Positions 8,507-16,964 of a stretch of DNA of 64,000 bases are shown here, piece by piece. Both the position numbers and the translations under genes were made by a program. Below the pieces are notes generated by a model. It had not been told where the DNA came from and searched no databases. It saw only the letters and a program-made list of their open reading frames with translations. Each line of letters starts with the position of its first letter. Position 1 is the stretch's first letter. The DNA is from Ignavibacteria bacterium (GTDB lineage: Bacteria > Bacteroidota > Ignavibacteria > Kapaibacteriales > Kapaibacteriaceae). The DNA lies in the NCBI GenBank assembly GCA_016707005.1, contig JADJIQ010000002.1, positions 186,001-250,000 of the forward strand, in the 5' to 3' direction.

Positions 8507-9727
8507 ATGACCGAGCAGCCTGTTAGCGTCTCCGAACTCACCTATGCCATCAAGGGACTCCTTGAAGAAGGCATAGGCGATGTTATGGTCTCCGGTGAGA
8601 TCTCCAACTTCAAACATCACTCGTCGGGGCACCGGTATTTCACCCTCAAGGACGCCGATGCCCAGATCGGCGCCGTGATGTGGCGCAGCCGTACGCTGGC
8701 CTTCCGTCCGGAGGACGGCATGCGCGTGGTGGTCCGGGGCAAGCTTACGGTGTACTCGGCGCAGGGCAAGTATCAGATCGACTGCTCTGCTATGCGTCCG
8801 GAGGGCCTTGGCGACCTCCATATGGCATTTGAGAAGCTCAAGGAGAGTCTTCGTGCCCGTGGGTACTTCGACGAGTCCAACAAGCGTACCCTGCCACGAC
8901 GTCCGCGCTCAGTGGGCATCGCCACATCGGCCACGGGCGCAGCCCTGCAGGACATGTTATCCACCATCAATTACCGCTTCCCTCTTCTTGACGTGGTCTT
9001 CCGGCCTACACTTGTGCAGGGAGACGGCGCGTCAGAAGATATTGCCAAGGCTATCCGCGAACTCGACCGAGCCGGACTTGATGTGATCATTATTGGTCGC
9101 GGTGGCGGATCCATGGAGGACCTCTGGTGTTTCAACACCGAGGCGGTGGCAGATGCCATCTATAATGCCGAAACGCCGATCATCTCTGCCGTTGGGCATG
9201 AGACGGACTTCACAATAGCCGACTTCGTGGCAGACCGCAGAGCAGAGACTCCAACAGCTGCTGCAGTTATCGTTACGCCGATCACGGCCGATGACCTATT
9301 GATCGCGATCGATGATCTGCGTTCGACCATTGTGAGGATCATGACCGACAACGTGATCGATCTGCGCGAGATCGCTGAGAGTTTTGTGGATGGTCGCGCT
9401 GCACGCAGGATCACCGAACGCGTGCTGCAACGCAGCCAGCGTATCGACGATCTCACCTCGCGTTTTGCTCGCACCATCACCCATCGTATCACCATGACAC
9501 GTCAGCGCATCGATCATGTTATCGCGTTGTCGACGTCCTTGCACCCCCTAGCCCCTTTGAAACGAGGCTATGCCGTTGTTGAGCGAGACGGGCATGTGCT
9601 TACCGGCGCAGATACGCTCAAGGCCGGAGATCGTGTACACTTGCAACGTCAGACCGAACGCAGCGCCGTCCGCGTAGAAGAGACCACCCCCAACACGCCA
9701 ATTCCATCGGATGAACATCATGGCTAA
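8507..9727 (+). CDS. xseA: Exodeoxyribonuclease VII large subunit
   Basis: 406 residues from the ATG at 8507, which gives MTEQPVSVSELTYAIK, the usual family N-terminus. An OB-fold follows (VSGEISNFKHHSSGHRYFTLKD), then the catalytic domain with VGIATSATGAALQDM, PTLVQGDGA, IIGRGGGSMEDLW, SAVGHETDFTIADFVADRRAETPTAAA, a coiled-coil region, and the C-terminal LKRGYAVV motif. With XseB it degrades single-stranded DNA to oligonucleotides. The frame stays open upstream through the antisense of ispF to about 8027, but that extension has no family match and would cover the ispF gene. Its stop overlaps xseB. Confidence 0.95.
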   Translation: MTEQPVSVSELTYAIKGLLEEGIGDVMVSGEISNFKHHSSGHRYFTLKDADAQIGAVMWRSRTLAFRPEDGMRVVVRGKLTVYSAQGKYQIDCSAMRPEGLGDLHMAFEKLKESLRARGYFDESNKRTLPRRPRSVGIATSATGAALQDMLSTINYRFPLLDVVFRPTLVQGDGASEDIAKAIRELDRAGLDVIIIGRGGGSMEDLWCFNTEAVADAIYNAETPIISAVGHETDFTIADFVADRRAETPTAAAVIVTPITADDLLIAIDDLRSTIVRIMTDNVIDLREIAESFVDGRAARRITERVLQRSQRIDDLTSRFARTITHRITMTRQRIDHVIALSTSLHPLAPLKRGYAVVERDGHVLTGADTLKAGDRVHLQRQTERSAVRVEETTPNTPIPSDEHHG

Positions 9728-9932
9728 GAAGACAGAAGCCCCTTCCCTTGAACAGAGTCTGAAGAGACTTGAAGAGATCGCAACGTTGCTCGACCGCGGA
9801 GAACTCTCGATCGATGAACAGTTGAAGATCTACGAAGAAGGGATGCTCCTTGCTCAACAATGCAGAGAGTACCTTGAGCAAGCGGAACTCAAGGTTCGTC
9901 GGCTCAGTGGTGAGGATGCAAACGCAGAATGA
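9720..9932 (+). CDS. xseB: Exodeoxyribonuclease VII small subunit
   Basis: 70 residues from the second ATG. MAKKTEAPSLEQSLKRLEEI lines up with the known XseB N-terminus, so I prefer this to the ATG at 9711. SLEQSLKRLEEIATLLDRGELSIDEQLKIYEEGMLL is the helical family core that binds the coiled coil of XseA. The gene overlaps xseA by 8 bp and the following FGE gene by ATGA, so the three are translated from one message. Confidence 0.93.
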   Translation: MAKKTEAPSLEQSLKRLEEIATLLDRGELSIDEQLKIYEEGMLLAQQCREYLEQAELKVRRLSGEDANAE

Positions 9933-10933
9933 TAGCATCCTTGATCATCGTGCTTGCTGTTTGCGTTTCAGCTTCCGCACAACCAGACACGAAGTCAATG
10001 GTGTATGTGAAGGGCAGAACATTCACGATGGGTTCAGCACGGGCTGATGATCCGGAGAATGAGAAGCCACAACATCGGGTAAAGGTCTCAGACTTTTGGA
10101 TGGACTCTACCGAGGTGACCAATGCGCAGTACGAGTTGTTTGTAAAGGCAACCGGATACGTCACAGTTGCAGAACGTCCGGTAGAATGGGAACAGATCCG
10201 TCTGCAGGTACCGCCCGGAACCCCAAAGCCCCCTGACTCATTACTGCAACCCGGATCACTTGTGTTCACGATGCCGGCTGAGGGAACCACAACTGACGAT
10301 GTAGCGCAATGGTGGAAGTGGGTGATCGGCGCAAACTGGCGTCACCCAGAAGGTACCAACAGCGACATCCGCAACCGCATGAACCACCCTGTGGTCCACA
10401 TCGCGTTTGAGGACGCCCAGGCATACGCTACTTGGGCCGACAAGCGACTACCAACAGAAGCCGAGTGGGAATGTGCTGCATTAGCCGGAGCAAAATCTGC
10501 TCGATTTACTTGGGGCAACCGTATCCCTTCGGACGGCGACTCCATCGCCAACATCTGGCAAGGTACGTTTCCCTATCTCAACAGCGAGCGAGATGGTTTT
10601 CTACGGACATCTCCTGTTCGGTCGTACAAACCCAACAAACTAGGTCTCTACGACATGGCCGGCAACGTATGGGAGTGGTGCTCTGATCTCTTTCGTGCAG
10701 ATGCCTACGAGCAGCGTCTTGAGTCCGATCCCAAAGCGATCATCAACAACCCCACCGGCCCAACTACTTCATGGGATCCCAACGACGGCGTTCCGTCAAC
10801 ACGCAAACATGTCATACGCGGCGGTTCATTCTTGTGTCACGCTTCGTACTGCGAATCATATCGTGTTAGCGCACGACGCGGCGAAACACCGGATACAGGG
10901 ATGAGCCATTTGGGGTTTCGGTGTGTTAGGTAA
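9929..10933 (+). CDS. Formylglycine-generating enzyme-like protein (SUMF1/FGE)
   Basis: 334 residues with a signal peptide (1-18, ending ASAQ). The sulfatase-modifying-factor fold is clear: MVYVKGRTFTMGS, FWMDSTEVTNAQYELFVKATGY, HPVVHIAFEDAQAYATWADKRLPTEAEWE, GLYDMAGNVWEW and the end HLGFRC. GGSFLCHASYC carries both cysteines (303 and 308) that bind copper and do the oxidation in true FGEs, so catalytic competence is likely. FGE turns a Cys of sulfatases into formylglycine. It would act in the periplasm or on the outer surface. No sulfatase is in the window. It is coupled by ATGA to xseB, an unrelated function. Confidence 0.85.
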   Translation: MIASLIIVLAVCVSASAQPDTKSMVYVKGRTFTMGSARADDPENEKPQHRVKVSDFWMDSTEVTNAQYELFVKATGYVTVAERPVEWEQIRLQVPPGTPKPPDSLLQPGSLVFTMPAEGTTTDDVAQWWKWVIGANWRHPEGTNSDIRNRMNHPVVHIAFEDAQAYATWADKRLPTEAEWECAALAGAKSARFTWGNRIPSDGDSIANIWQGTFPYLNSERDGFLRTSPVRSYKPNKLGLYDMAGNVWEWCSDLFRADAYEQRLESDPKAIINNPTGPTTSWDPNDGVPSTRKHVIRGGSFLCHASYCESYRVSARRGETPDTGMSHLGFRCVR

Positions 10934-11148
10934 TGACTAGTTACTAGTTACTAGTTACTAGTTACTAGTTACTAGTTACTAGTTACTAGTTACTAGTTAC
11001 TAGTTACTAGTTACGAAAGACTGATTACTGATGGCAGATTACTGATGTATAGTGTTGTATTCGGCTAATACATTGTCCGCCCTTGGTAATTAGTAACTAG
11101 TAACTAGTAACTAGTAACTAGTAACTAGTAACTAGTCATTTGTAACTG
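10934..11148. repeat. Inverted ACTAGTT heptamer arrays
   Basis: About eleven units of ACTAGTT run from 10934 to 11014 directly after the FGE stop. About 75 bp of unique DNA follows, and then about seven units in the opposite orientation (AACTAGT, 11087-11137) lead to the end of the convergent outer-membrane gene. The two arms could fold into a long AT-rich hairpin, and may act as a two-way terminator. Confidence 0.95.
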
Positions 11149-11859
11149 TCATTTCTTCCCTCCGATCGGCACACCAACACTCACACTGACCCCACTGTTG
11201 TATGAGGAGAGGTTGTCGTTGGTGACCACATCGATCAGGCCTTGGTAGTAACGAACACCGAGGCGGAGGCTATTGATACCAAAGTCAGGAACGAGCAATA
11301 TCTCAGCGCCGATCACTGCGCCTACGTCCCAGCGATTCACTCTTCCGAAGGCACTCTTTTCAACGACGATGGCTGCGCCTTCGTCGCTCGTGCCCGAGGC
11401 ATTGTCCGTTGCCGCAACCAGATAGCCGATCTGTGGTCCGGCCATGATGTAGAACATTCCCACACGGTACTTCACAAGAAGTGGGATGGCTACATACGAG
11501 GTTGACAACCACTCCTTTCGATCGTTGATCATCGTATCTATTGAAGGTTGCGATTGAAACAAACCTTGCAATCCATTGGTACCGCCAGGAGCCTTAAAGA
11601 ACACTTCCGGGGCGAAGTGCCACTCTTCACTCAATCGCCAGTGAAGGCTTGCGCCAAAAGACCAGGACAGTCGCGCAGAGGCGCCTTCCAGTTCTGATAC
11701 ATTCGTCAGGTTGATACCGCCTGTGATGCCCCCTACAAAATCTTCCGAGGAGATCTTATCGCCCACAAGGAGCATGATAAGGGGCTGAGCATACACACCA
11801 CTTGACGAGATCGCCATGATCGTCAATGCCAATGTCACGCGAAGAAGAACCCGATGCAT
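11149..11859 (-). CDS. Outer-membrane beta-barrel protein
   Basis: 237 residues from the ATG at 11859, which gives a good signal peptide (MHRVLLRVTLALTIMAIS...GVYAQ). The frame is open further upstream but that part is not signal-like. The mature part alternates polar and hydrophobic residues in strands typical of an 8-strand porin-like barrel of the OMP_b-brl_2 kind (GGITGGINLTN, AIPLLVKYR, YIMAGPQIGYLV, LRLGVRYYQGL). The exact role is not recognisable. It diverges from the gene at 11912 with about 50 bp between starts. Confidence 0.7.
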   Translation of the reverse strand: MHRVLLRVTLALTIMAISSSGVYAQPLIMLLVGDKISSEDFVGGITGGINLTNVSELEGASARLSWSFGASLHWRLSEEWHFAPEVFFKAPGGTNGLQGLFQSQPSIDTMINDRKEWLSTSYVAIPLLVKYRVGMFYIMAGPQIGYLVAATDNASGTSDEGAAIVVEKSAFGRVNRWDVGAVIGAEILLVPDFGINSLRLGVRYYQGLIDVVTNDNLSSYNSGVSVSVGVPIGGKK

Positions 11860-11911
11860 AGTCGTACCTATATTTGGTTTGTCCTGAGCGCTCAACCTAT
11901 CAGACATCATC

Positions 11912-12943
11912 ATGCAAAGGTACGTTATGCTGATCCGGCTTTTCCAGGCTATAGCAACGGCAGGTGTTCTGGTGGTAACAACAGTGAATGTTGCATTCGC
12001 ACAGAACAACATCAATCTCGAAAGTGACACCGGCGATGTAAAGCAGCGTGCATCTGAGTACGATTACATCTTTCCCATCTGGGGAAAGGATGTAATGGAA
12101 CGTGGATTTGATGTTCCCTACCCGGCCGGCGCAAATCTGATCGGGATGTATATCACGCAGCCGATCGATATTGGCCAACTGCAACTTGGGCTCAATGGCG
12201 GTCCGCTCGTTCCGGTGCCTTCGATCACCTTCGGTGAAAATTCGAGCACTGTCTACACGGGCAACCTGCGCGTAGATCTGTGGCTCTTCCCATTCCTTAA
12301 TGTCTATGGCATGTATGGTATTGCACAAGCCAACACCACGGTCAATGTCACGACCCCCATTGCATTTACGTCATCAGTGGATCAACCGGGTAAATATTAT
12401 GGTGTTGGCGTGACTTCTGCCTTTGGAGTCTGGGGTCATTGGGCATCGATCGATATCAACTGGGCCTGGGCCGATCTCGAAAAACTCTCCGAACCGGTCC
12501 TTACCAACATCATCGGACTTCGTATGGGTCATACGTTCCCATTGGATAACAAGGGTATGAAGCTTGCAGCCTGGGTGGGATTCATGAAGGCTGAAGTGGC
12601 ATCAGTCACCAACGGGTCCATAGCTCTCTCAGAAGCACTACCTCCCGACGCTGTTCAGAAGGTTGAGGAGTTCTACGAGAACTATCAGACGAGCGAGTGG
12701 TATTCGAACCTTGCCAAATGGCAGCAGGCCGCTGTAGATGAAATGTTCGGAAAACTCTCAGAGGGCCAACCGCTGCAAAACGCTACCGTGCAGTATGATA
12801 TCGATAAAGCTCTTGCTGTTCCTACCAACTTCCTCGTTGGCCTTCAATGGGAGATCAACAAGGAGTGGCTCGTTCGCACAGAAGCCGGCCTCTTCGGTCG
12901 TTGGTCCGCGATGCTGAACATCAACTACCGCTTCCGCATCTGA
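11912..12943 (+). CDS. Secreted beta-rich outer-membrane protein, unknown
   Basis: 343 residues with a signal peptide (about 1-30, ending NVAFAQ). Strand-rich segments such as GNLRVDLWLFPFLNVYGMYGIA, GVGVTSAFGVWGHWASIDINWAWADL and LVGLQWEINKEWLVRTEAGLFGRWSAMLNINYRFRI indicate a barrel closing with an aromatic C-terminal strand. A helical insert at about 245-285 (AVQKVEEFYENYQ) is unusual for a small porin. No family name can be given. It is divergent to another barrel gene at 11859, and a shared regulatory region is likely. Confidence 0.65.
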   Translation: MQRYVMLIRLFQAIATAGVLVVTTVNVAFAQNNINLESDTGDVKQRASEYDYIFPIWGKDVMERGFDVPYPAGANLIGMYITQPIDIGQLQLGLNGGPLVPVPSITFGENSSTVYTGNLRVDLWLFPFLNVYGMYGIAQANTTVNVTTPIAFTSSVDQPGKYYGVGVTSAFGVWGHWASIDINWAWADLEKLSEPVLTNIIGLRMGHTFPLDNKGMKLAAWVGFMKAEVASVTNGSIALSEALPPDAVQKVEEFYENYQTSEWYSNLAKWQQAAVDEMFGKLSEGQPLQNATVQYDIDKALAVPTNFLVGLQWEINKEWLVRTEAGLFGRWSAMLNINYRFRI

Positions 12944-12972
12944 CAACGGAGTCAACAATAGTACGATTTTCG

Positions 12973-13723
12973 ATGCGTCGGTTGACTACGATGCCAGCGC
13001 ACTATCTACTCCCGACCCTCCTAACCGTTCTGCTTGCTTCGTCATGCTCGAACGACGTGACCTATCCTTCTGCTGGGCCTTTTATCCCCTCGAGCTATGG
13101 TGTTCCGGATGGAGAGGATATTCGAAGGTTTGATGACACAACAGATGTTCGAGCGATCATTAGAATCAAACGAAGTACCTCCAATATCATAGACCTACTA
13201 AGCAACAACGTCGTTGGCTTTTCCGAAACATCCGTCCTTCAACAGTTTCATGATGGCACAGGCTCGGCCAGGATCTTCGATTTCTTGTCGCGAATGGTGA
13301 AGCCCCATTCGGTACGTATGATGTCTCGATTCACGGCAATATGACACCGTCTTTGGCCAAGTCAATCAAACGATACGACCAGAACCAGAGATACGTCTTG
13401 CTAATGTAACAGTTGGAGACACAGTTGATCGGAACACCGATCTGGTCTTGGAGTTCAATGAGCCAGGCTCTCGATGGATCAACCTGCAACTTGTTCGAGA
13501 TCTCTCGGATCCAAAGGACAACTCACCGATAGAGTTCCATCGACGCCACTACGATGCTGCTTCTAGGATCATTCTCTCACGACATGATCTCTCATTGCTT
13601 CCACGCGGGTGGATCACCCTCACATATGGGAAACATCAGGTATGGTTTCTTGACACAGAGTTTCGACGCCGTGTAGCAGTAGTCTTTGAAACCGAACAGC
13701 ATATCTCGCTATATCTACGCTAA
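12973..13723 (+). pseudogene. Lipoprotein gene with two apparent frameshifts
   Basis: The first frame (12973-13344) starts MRRLTTMPAH and has a lipoprotein signal ending LLASSC. After IFDFL near 13285 sense continues one frame back as VANGEAPFGTYDVSIHG (about 13286-13330). It then shifts back once more near 13333 to QYDTVFGQVNQTIRPEPEIR, continuing through EFNEPGSRW to a stop at 13723. Both shifts fit a single missing base. Read together they give one lipoprotein of about 250 residues. Either the gene is decayed or the assembly has two deletion errors. Function unknown. Confidence 0.6.
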
Positions 13724-13738
13724 CCACTTCGTAACACT

Positions 13739-13806
13739 GTCATAACGTCATACTTGTCATAACGTCATACTTGTCATAACGTCATGATCGTCATAACGTC
13801 ATAAAG
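13739..13806. repeat. GTCATAAC array between convergent genes
   Basis: Units of GTCATAAC and GTCATACTT alternate with a period of about 8-9 bp (a composite 17 bp) between the end of the lipoprotein gene and the end of gpsA. It is the same unit family as at 2314-2346 and 61085-61122. Confidence 0.9.
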
Positions 13807-13819
13807 TTCCTACGAGTAC

Positions 13820-14806
13820 CTAATCCTCACTCTTCGAGGGACGAAGCATCAGCTCTCTAATAGCCACACGCGGGTCCACGCCATCGAAGAGGATCTGAGC
13901 AACCTTCTGTGTGATCGGCAATTCAATGCCCACGGTTGCAGCAAGTTCAAGTGCTGCCTTGGTGGTCGTAACACCTTCAGCGATGGCGTTCATCGATGAG
14001 AGGATTTCGGTAAGGGAAGCCCCTTTCCCGATCTGTTCACCAACACTGCGATTGCGGCTATGACGGGAGGCACAGGTTACGTACAGATCGCCGAGTCCGG
14101 CAAGACCGAAGAATGTGAGTTGGTCTGCGCCAAGGGCAACACCTAGGCGCGACATCTCTGCGAGACCTCGTGTGATCAGTGCGGCCTTTGTGTTGTCGCC
14201 AAGTCCTAGACCGTCCACAATACCGGCAGCAATGGCGATCACGTTCTTGAGAGAGCCACAGATCTCTACGCCGATCACATCATCACTGGCGTAGACACGA
14301 AAGGCCGGAGTGGAGAAGGCTGTTTGTACTGTACGTGCAATGTTGAGGTCGGAGGAGGCGCAGACCACGGTTGTGGGCATGCGGAGGATGACCTCTTCTG
14401 CGTGACTTGGCCCCGAGAGAACAGCATACGAGGTCATGGAGGGGGCTACCTGGGCTACGATCTCAGACACCCGCAGATGGGTTCCGATCTCGATCCCCTT
14501 AGCAACATTGACAACGATTGCGCCGCGCACGACCTCATCGATCAGTGTTGACCGCACGTGCTGCGTTGGTGTGGCGTTGAGAATGATCTCACACCCAACA
14601 AGATCACGGATAGTATTGGTGGCTGTTATTGAGTCAGCCAGGACCGAACCGGGCAGGAAGGCCTCATTAGACCTGGTGGTCGTAATAGCGTGTACTACTT
14701 CCGGCTCGCGCGCCCAAAGCTGTATGGAATGTCCGTTCTCGGCTGCCACGGAAGCGAGCGCTGTACCCCACGCTCCGGCACCGATGATCCCTATTCGCAT
14801 GGTCAA
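13820..14806 (-). CDS. gpsA: Glycerol-3-phosphate dehydrogenase [NAD(P)+]
   Basis: 328 residues, full length. The N-terminal Rossmann motif is IGIIGAGAWGTALA. Further family signatures are VNVAKGIE, LSGPSHAEEV, the catalytic-region VEICGSLKNVIAIAAGIVDGLGLGDNTKAALITRGL and GLAGLGDLYVTC. It reduces dihydroxyacetone phosphate to sn-glycerol-3-phosphate, the substrate of PlsY encoded just upstream. The two genes overlap by ATGA, making a compact phospholipid-precursor operon. Confidence 0.96.
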   Translation of the reverse strand: MTMRIGIIGAGAWGTALASVAAENGHSIQLWAREPEVVHAITTTRSNEAFLPGSVLADSITATNTIRDLVGCEIILNATPTQHVRSTLIDEVVRGAIVVNVAKGIEIGTHLRVSEIVAQVAPSMTSYAVLSGPSHAEEVILRMPTTVVCASSDLNIARTVQTAFSTPAFRVYASDDVIGVEICGSLKNVIAIAAGIVDGLGLGDNTKAALITRGLAEMSRLGVALGADQLTFFGLAGLGDLYVTCASRHSRNRSVGEQIGKGASLTEILSSMNAIAEGVTTTKAALELAATVGIELPITQKVAQILFDGVDPRVAIRELMLRPSKSED

Positions 14807-15492
14807 CTCTTGGCTGGACGCTTGAACAGCATAAGCTTCTGGAACCTATTCTCTGTTCCCGCGATCAACCGTTTCACGTTTGAACGGTGAGCATAGATGA
14901 CGAGCGAAGAAAGGGCGATCAGGACCACGACCAACGTGTGGTACCCTTCGATGGATACGCCCAGAACATTGTACCGGAAGGCCATCGTGCTTGGAATGAT
15001 CACGGCGGCGGCGATGGAACCAAGAGACACATATCCGGAAGCGAAGAGGATCACGAGGAAGATGCCGAGTCCAACAGCAACCTCTACTGGCGCTACGGCG
15101 ATGAGCATGCCAAGCGATGTGTTCATTCCCTTGCCGCCCTTGAAGCCGGCCATGAAGCTGAACATGTGTCCGACCACTGCGGAGAATCCGGCGATGAGTC
15201 CAACGATGGTCTCGTCCTCAAACGGCGTACGGTTTACGAACGGCATCTCTGAATCAAAGAAATAGGCCACAAGCAGAACCGCAACAAGCCCCTTGGCGAT
15301 ATCGAGGAGCTGAACGGCAATGCCGGCCTTCCACCCAAGGGTGCGAAAGACGTTGGTGCTGCCCATGTTCCCGCTACCGACAGTTCGAACATCGATCCCA
15401 AAGAACTGCTTCCCAATGATGAGAGCGTTCGGGATGGAGCCGATGAGATAACTCTGTACGATGATGATGATCAGCCGAAGGACCGGATCCAT
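14803..15492 (-). CDS. plsY: Glycerol-3-phosphate acyltransferase PlsY
   Basis: About 229 residues from the ATG at 15492 (MDPVLRLIIIIVQSYLIGSIP). The frame is open 12 codons further upstream, but this start fits the family. Conserved loops are GSIPNALI, VGSGNMGSTNVFRTLG and FKGGKGMNTSLG, with about five to seven membrane helices. It transfers acyl from acyl-phosphate to glycerol-3-phosphate at the inner membrane, the first step of phospholipid synthesis. It is first in the plsY-gpsA pair. Confidence 0.95.
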   Translation of the reverse strand: MDPVLRLIIIIVQSYLIGSIPNALIIGKQFFGIDVRTVGSGNMGSTNVFRTLGWKAGIAVQLLDIAKGLVAVLLVAYFFDSEMPFVNRTPFEDETIVGLIAGFSAVVGHMFSFMAGFKGGKGMNTSLGMLIAVAPVEVAVGLGIFLVILFASGYVSLGSIAAAVIIPSTMAFRYNVLGVSIEGYHTLVVVLIALSSLVIYAHRSNVKRLIAGTENRFQKLMLFKRPAKS

Positions 15493-15637
15493 ACATCTTT
15501 CCTGTTCTCGTGAAACCAGATGAACCAAATCTACGGAGATAGGTCGATTCTACGATGTGACATCCGTCATGGTGATTTACGATATGATCACGCCAGATTC
15601 GTCTACTACATCCTGATTCAACAGGAAGGGACACACG

Positions 15638-16957
15638 ATGTCAGACGAGATCAAACTCACCACAAAGAAGCGGTTGGAAGAGATCGACCGTGAGCTTGCG
15701 GAACTCCGCACCGAACATGCCTCACTCAAAACACGGTGGGAAACGGAGAAAGCTCAGATACAGACTATTCGCGGGATCAAGTCCGAGATCGAGGACGTAA
15801 AGGTGGATGCAGCCGAAGCCGAGCGTTCGGGCGATTACGGTCGCGTGGCCGAGTTGCGCTATGGTACACTCCTGGAACTGGAGAAAGCCCTCTCAGCAGC
15901 AAATGCAAAACTCCTTGAGATCCAAGCCAACAAAGCGCTTTTGAAGGAAGAGATCGATGCAGAGGACGTAGCAGAGATCGTGGCAAAGTGGACAGGGATC
16001 CCTGTGCAGCGCATGCTGGAGTCGGAACGAACAAAGTTGCTCACAATGGAAGATCGGCTGCACGACAGGCTCATCGGACAGGAGGAGGCCACAGCGGCCG
16101 TTGCCAGTGCCATCCGCCGATCACGCGCCGGACTCCAAGACGCCAAACGTCCGATCGGCTCGTTCATTTTTCTCGGCTCCACCGGCGTTGGGAAGACGGA
16201 AATGGCACGTGCCCTGGCCGAGTTTCTCTTTGATGATGAGAACGCCTTGGTCCGGATCGACATGAGCGAATACATGGAGAAACATGCCGTATCTCGTCTA
16301 CTTGGCGCTCCTCCGGGATATGTTGGTTATGAAGAAGGCGGACAGCTCACCGAGGCCGTACGTCGGCGTCCCTATGCCGTGGTGCTGCTTGATGAGATCG
16401 AGAAAGCCCACCCCGATGTTTTCCATGTTCTGCTGCAAGTGCTTGATGACGGACGTCTCACCGATGGTCAAGGTCGCACGGTAGACTTCAAGAACACGAT
16501 CATCATCATGACGTCCAACCTCGGCTCTGAACTCATGCAGGACAAGATCCTGGAAATCACCGAGGACAACCGTGACGAACTCATGTCCACCCTACGATTG
16601 GAGATCGTAGAACTCCTTCGTAAACGGCTGCGTCCAGAGTTTCTCAATCGTGTGGACGAGATCATCCTGTTCAAGCCCCTTATCCCCAGTGAGGTGCAGA
16701 AGATCGCCAAGATCCAGATCGATGCCGTGGGAGCCAGACTCCACGAACTTGGGATTGAATTGGTGGTCACACCGAACTGTATCGAGTGGTTGGGGCGTCG
16801 CGGCTACGACGTACAACTGGGTGCACGGCCCCTGAAACGAGTGATCCAGCGATATCTCGCCGATCCCCTTGCATTAAAGGTCCTTGGTGCGGAAGTTCGT
16901 GCCGGCGATACTGTGACCGTGGATTGTGACGACAATGGTCAAATGACCTTTACCTGA
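15638..16957 (+). CDS. Half-length ClpB-type AAA+ disaggregase (NBD2 only)
   Basis: 439 residues equal to the C-terminal half of ClpB (normally about 860). Residues 1-100 are the end of the coiled-coil middle domain (ELAELRTEHASLKTRWETEK, GDYGRVAELRYG). The linker is VAKWTGIPVQRML. NBD2 has Walker A GSTGVGKT (180-187), pore loop GYVGYE (227-232), Walker B VVLLDEIEKA (about 248-257), sensor MTSN and the Arg finger RPEFLNR. The N domain and NBD1 are absent. The 110 bp upstream before plsY cannot hold them. A ribosome-binding site (AGGAAGGG) precedes the ATG at 15638, so this is a designed short gene and not a fragment of a broken one. The next gene starts 7 bp later. Confidence 0.85.
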   Translation: MSDEIKLTTKKRLEEIDRELAELRTEHASLKTRWETEKAQIQTIRGIKSEIEDVKVDAAEAERSGDYGRVAELRYGTLLELEKALSAANAKLLEIQANKALLKEEIDAEDVAEIVAKWTGIPVQRMLESERTKLLTMEDRLHDRLIGQEEATAAVASAIRRSRAGLQDAKRPIGSFIFLGSTGVGKTEMARALAEFLFDDENALVRIDMSEYMEKHAVSRLLGAPPGYVGYEEGGQLTEAVRRRPYAVVLLDEIEKAHPDVFHVLLQVLDDGRLTDGQGRTVDFKNTIIIMTSNLGSELMQDKILEITEDNRDELMSTLRLEIVELLRKRLRPEFLNRVDEIILFKPLIPSEVQKIAKIQIDAVGARLHELGIELVVTPNCIEWLGRRGYDVQLGARPLKRVIQRYLADPLALKVLGAEVRAGDTVTVDCDDNGQMTFT

Positions 16958-16964
16958 GACCTGC

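Noticed and set aside
10934..11148. Possible CRISPR array
   Set aside because: Units are 7 bp in direct tandem without spacers, and no cas genes are near.
12847..13344. Longer + strand frame starting inside the preceding gene
   Set aside because: The upstream part is the shadow of the 11912 gene; MRRLTTMPAH at 12973 gives a proper lipoprotein signal.
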